Source: Bacillaceae bacterium OF18-1A
GTDB lineage: Bacteria; Bacillota; Bacilli; Bacillales; Bacillaceae_G
Direction of reading: 5' to 3'
Length of the DNA stretch: 64,000 bases
Assembly (NCBI GenBank): GCA_027694045.1
Contig: JAQEWB010000001.1
Span: 1,302,001-1,366,000, forward strand
This document shows, one piece after another, positions 63,309 to 64,000 of this stretch (position 1 is its first letter; every line of letters starts with the position of its first letter). The position numbers and the translations under genes were made by a program. Below the pieces are notes generated by a model that saw nothing but the letters and a program-made list of their open reading frames with translations, ran no database searches and had not been told where the DNA came from.

Positions 63309-64000
63309 TATACTTTCCTCACTTCCGTATCGCCTACGACAAGCGAAGAAATAATTTTTATACGACGAGGAGCTTCTTTATACTGCTCTGTTCTAAACGT
63401 AACATTACGGTTAAATCCTGTCTCTTCATGCCCTGGCAGAAACACCCGCCCAACAATAACAGAATGATTTAAAGACAGTTCAATATCGTACGGTACATAT
63501 AAACGAATATTACCAACGAATCCCCGAATAACAATAACCGTCTCTCCTTCAGGAATCATCGCATTTGTTAAATCAATTTCAACATCACAAGCTCCATATT
63601 GAACATTAATATCCTCAAGTTCATAAATGTGATCCATCATTCGCACATTACCTATGAACATATTTTTTAAATATGGTTCTGTACGGTATATTTGTTTTTC
63701 TTCATCTATATATCCTTTTTCTTTAATTTCAACCTTCATTGCTTTTTGCTGATGTCCCTGCTGAATCAATTGATAACCAATAAAAGCAAGACAAGAAAAT
63801 ACTACGAGCACAAAAGCTGCTGATGAAAATAAGAAGAATAAAAATACTATACCACCAACAAATAAAAATACATTTCCCCTTACATAACGATTCTTCTTCC
63901 GATAATGCCTACCAAACATAATCATAATAAATGCAAAAATTAGACCACCTGGTTCAAAATGTCCAAGTACCATATCAAGAAAAAGACCGAACCCAAATAT
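63308..64000 (-). CDS. liaF: LiaF inhibitor protein, 5' end outside window
   Basis: Frame is open to the window edge, at least 230 codons, so the true start is outside; an internal ATG at 63973 is not needed. Three or four membrane segments at the N-terminus and a beta-helix-like C-terminal domain (G-N-I-R-L-Y-V-P, V-I-V-G-R-V). LiaF keeps LiaS off in the absence of wall stress. First visible gene of liaF-liaS-liaR, with overlapping junctions. Confidence 0.88.
   Translation of the reverse strand: MFGFGLFLDMVLGHFEPGGLIFAFIMIMFGRHYRKKNRYVRGNVFLFVGGIVFLFFLFSSAAFVLVVFSCLAFIGYQLIQQGHQQKAMKVEIKEKGYIDEEKQIYRTEPYLKNMFIGNVRMMDHIYELEDINVQYGACDVEIDLTNAMIPEGETVIVIRGFVGNIRLYVPYDIELSLNHSVIVGRVFLPGHEETGFNRNVTFRTEQYKEAPRRIKIISSLVVGDTEVRKV

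Overview
The window is low-GC Firmicute DNA (A/T-rich intergenes, GGAGG-type ribosome sites, sporulation genes) and most likely a Bacillus cereus-group chromosome. The first 36 kb keep the gene order known from Bacillus subtilis: yphF-yphE-gpsA-der-yphB-yphA-fni-ypfD-cmk-ypfB, ypdA-gudB-ypbH-ypbG-ypbE-ypbD-recS-ypbB-fer-ribU, and resEDCBA-rluB-spmBA-dacB-ypuI. Most of this runs on the minus strand. From about 36.7 kb (mprF) onward the order is more group-specific and mixes both strands. No rRNA, tRNA, transposase, prophage or CRISPR array is visible.

Layout. 0-10 kb: lipoprotein YphF (cut by the window edge), sporulation protein SpoVIF, glycerol-phosphate dehydrogenase, the ribosome GTPase Der, a YIEGIA membrane protein with its 61-residue partner, isoprenoid isomerase, S1-domain protein, CMP kinase and a small DUF5359 gene. 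10-21 kb: asparaginase, bacillithiol-disulfide reductase, amidase, glutamate dehydrogenase with two cre-like sites, MecA paralogue, then the tightly overlapping ypbB-recS-ypbD-ypbE-ypbG-merR operon and divergent ferredoxin behind a Fur box. 21-36 kb: riboflavin transporter under an FMN riboswitch, an M23/LysM hydrolase, cobalamin adenosyltransferase, the ResDE redox two-component system and ResABC cytochrome c maturation genes, and the dacB-spmA-spmB spore cortex operon with a sigma-E type promoter. 36-49 kb: MprF, DeoD, two histidine kinases without neighbouring regulators, a stand-alone integrase-like catalytic domain, a DUF72 protein, a class A PBP. 49-64 kb: phosphate transporter pair, TSUP exporter, Crp-type regulator, flavohaemoglobin, site-2 protease, lipoprotein, methyltransferase, a T-box-controlled branched-chain amino-acid carrier, and the liaF-liaS-liaR operon (liaF runs off the window).

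The most interesting non-coding signals are (i) at 44.4-44.55 kb an orphan Fur-box promoter that drives about 110 nt containing two C-rich patches and ending in a 15-bp hairpin, a good candidate for an FsrA-like iron-sparing small RNA; and (ii) at least six degenerate copies of one dispersed, structured intergenic repeat (at about 5.9, 14.5, 22.5, 41.4, 45.5 and 57.3 kb). Two of these copies, in opposite orientation, bracket the 41.4-45.6 kb accessory block. Coordinates of repeat ends are approximate. Gene identities rest on recognised protein motifs and on conserved order, not on database searches.
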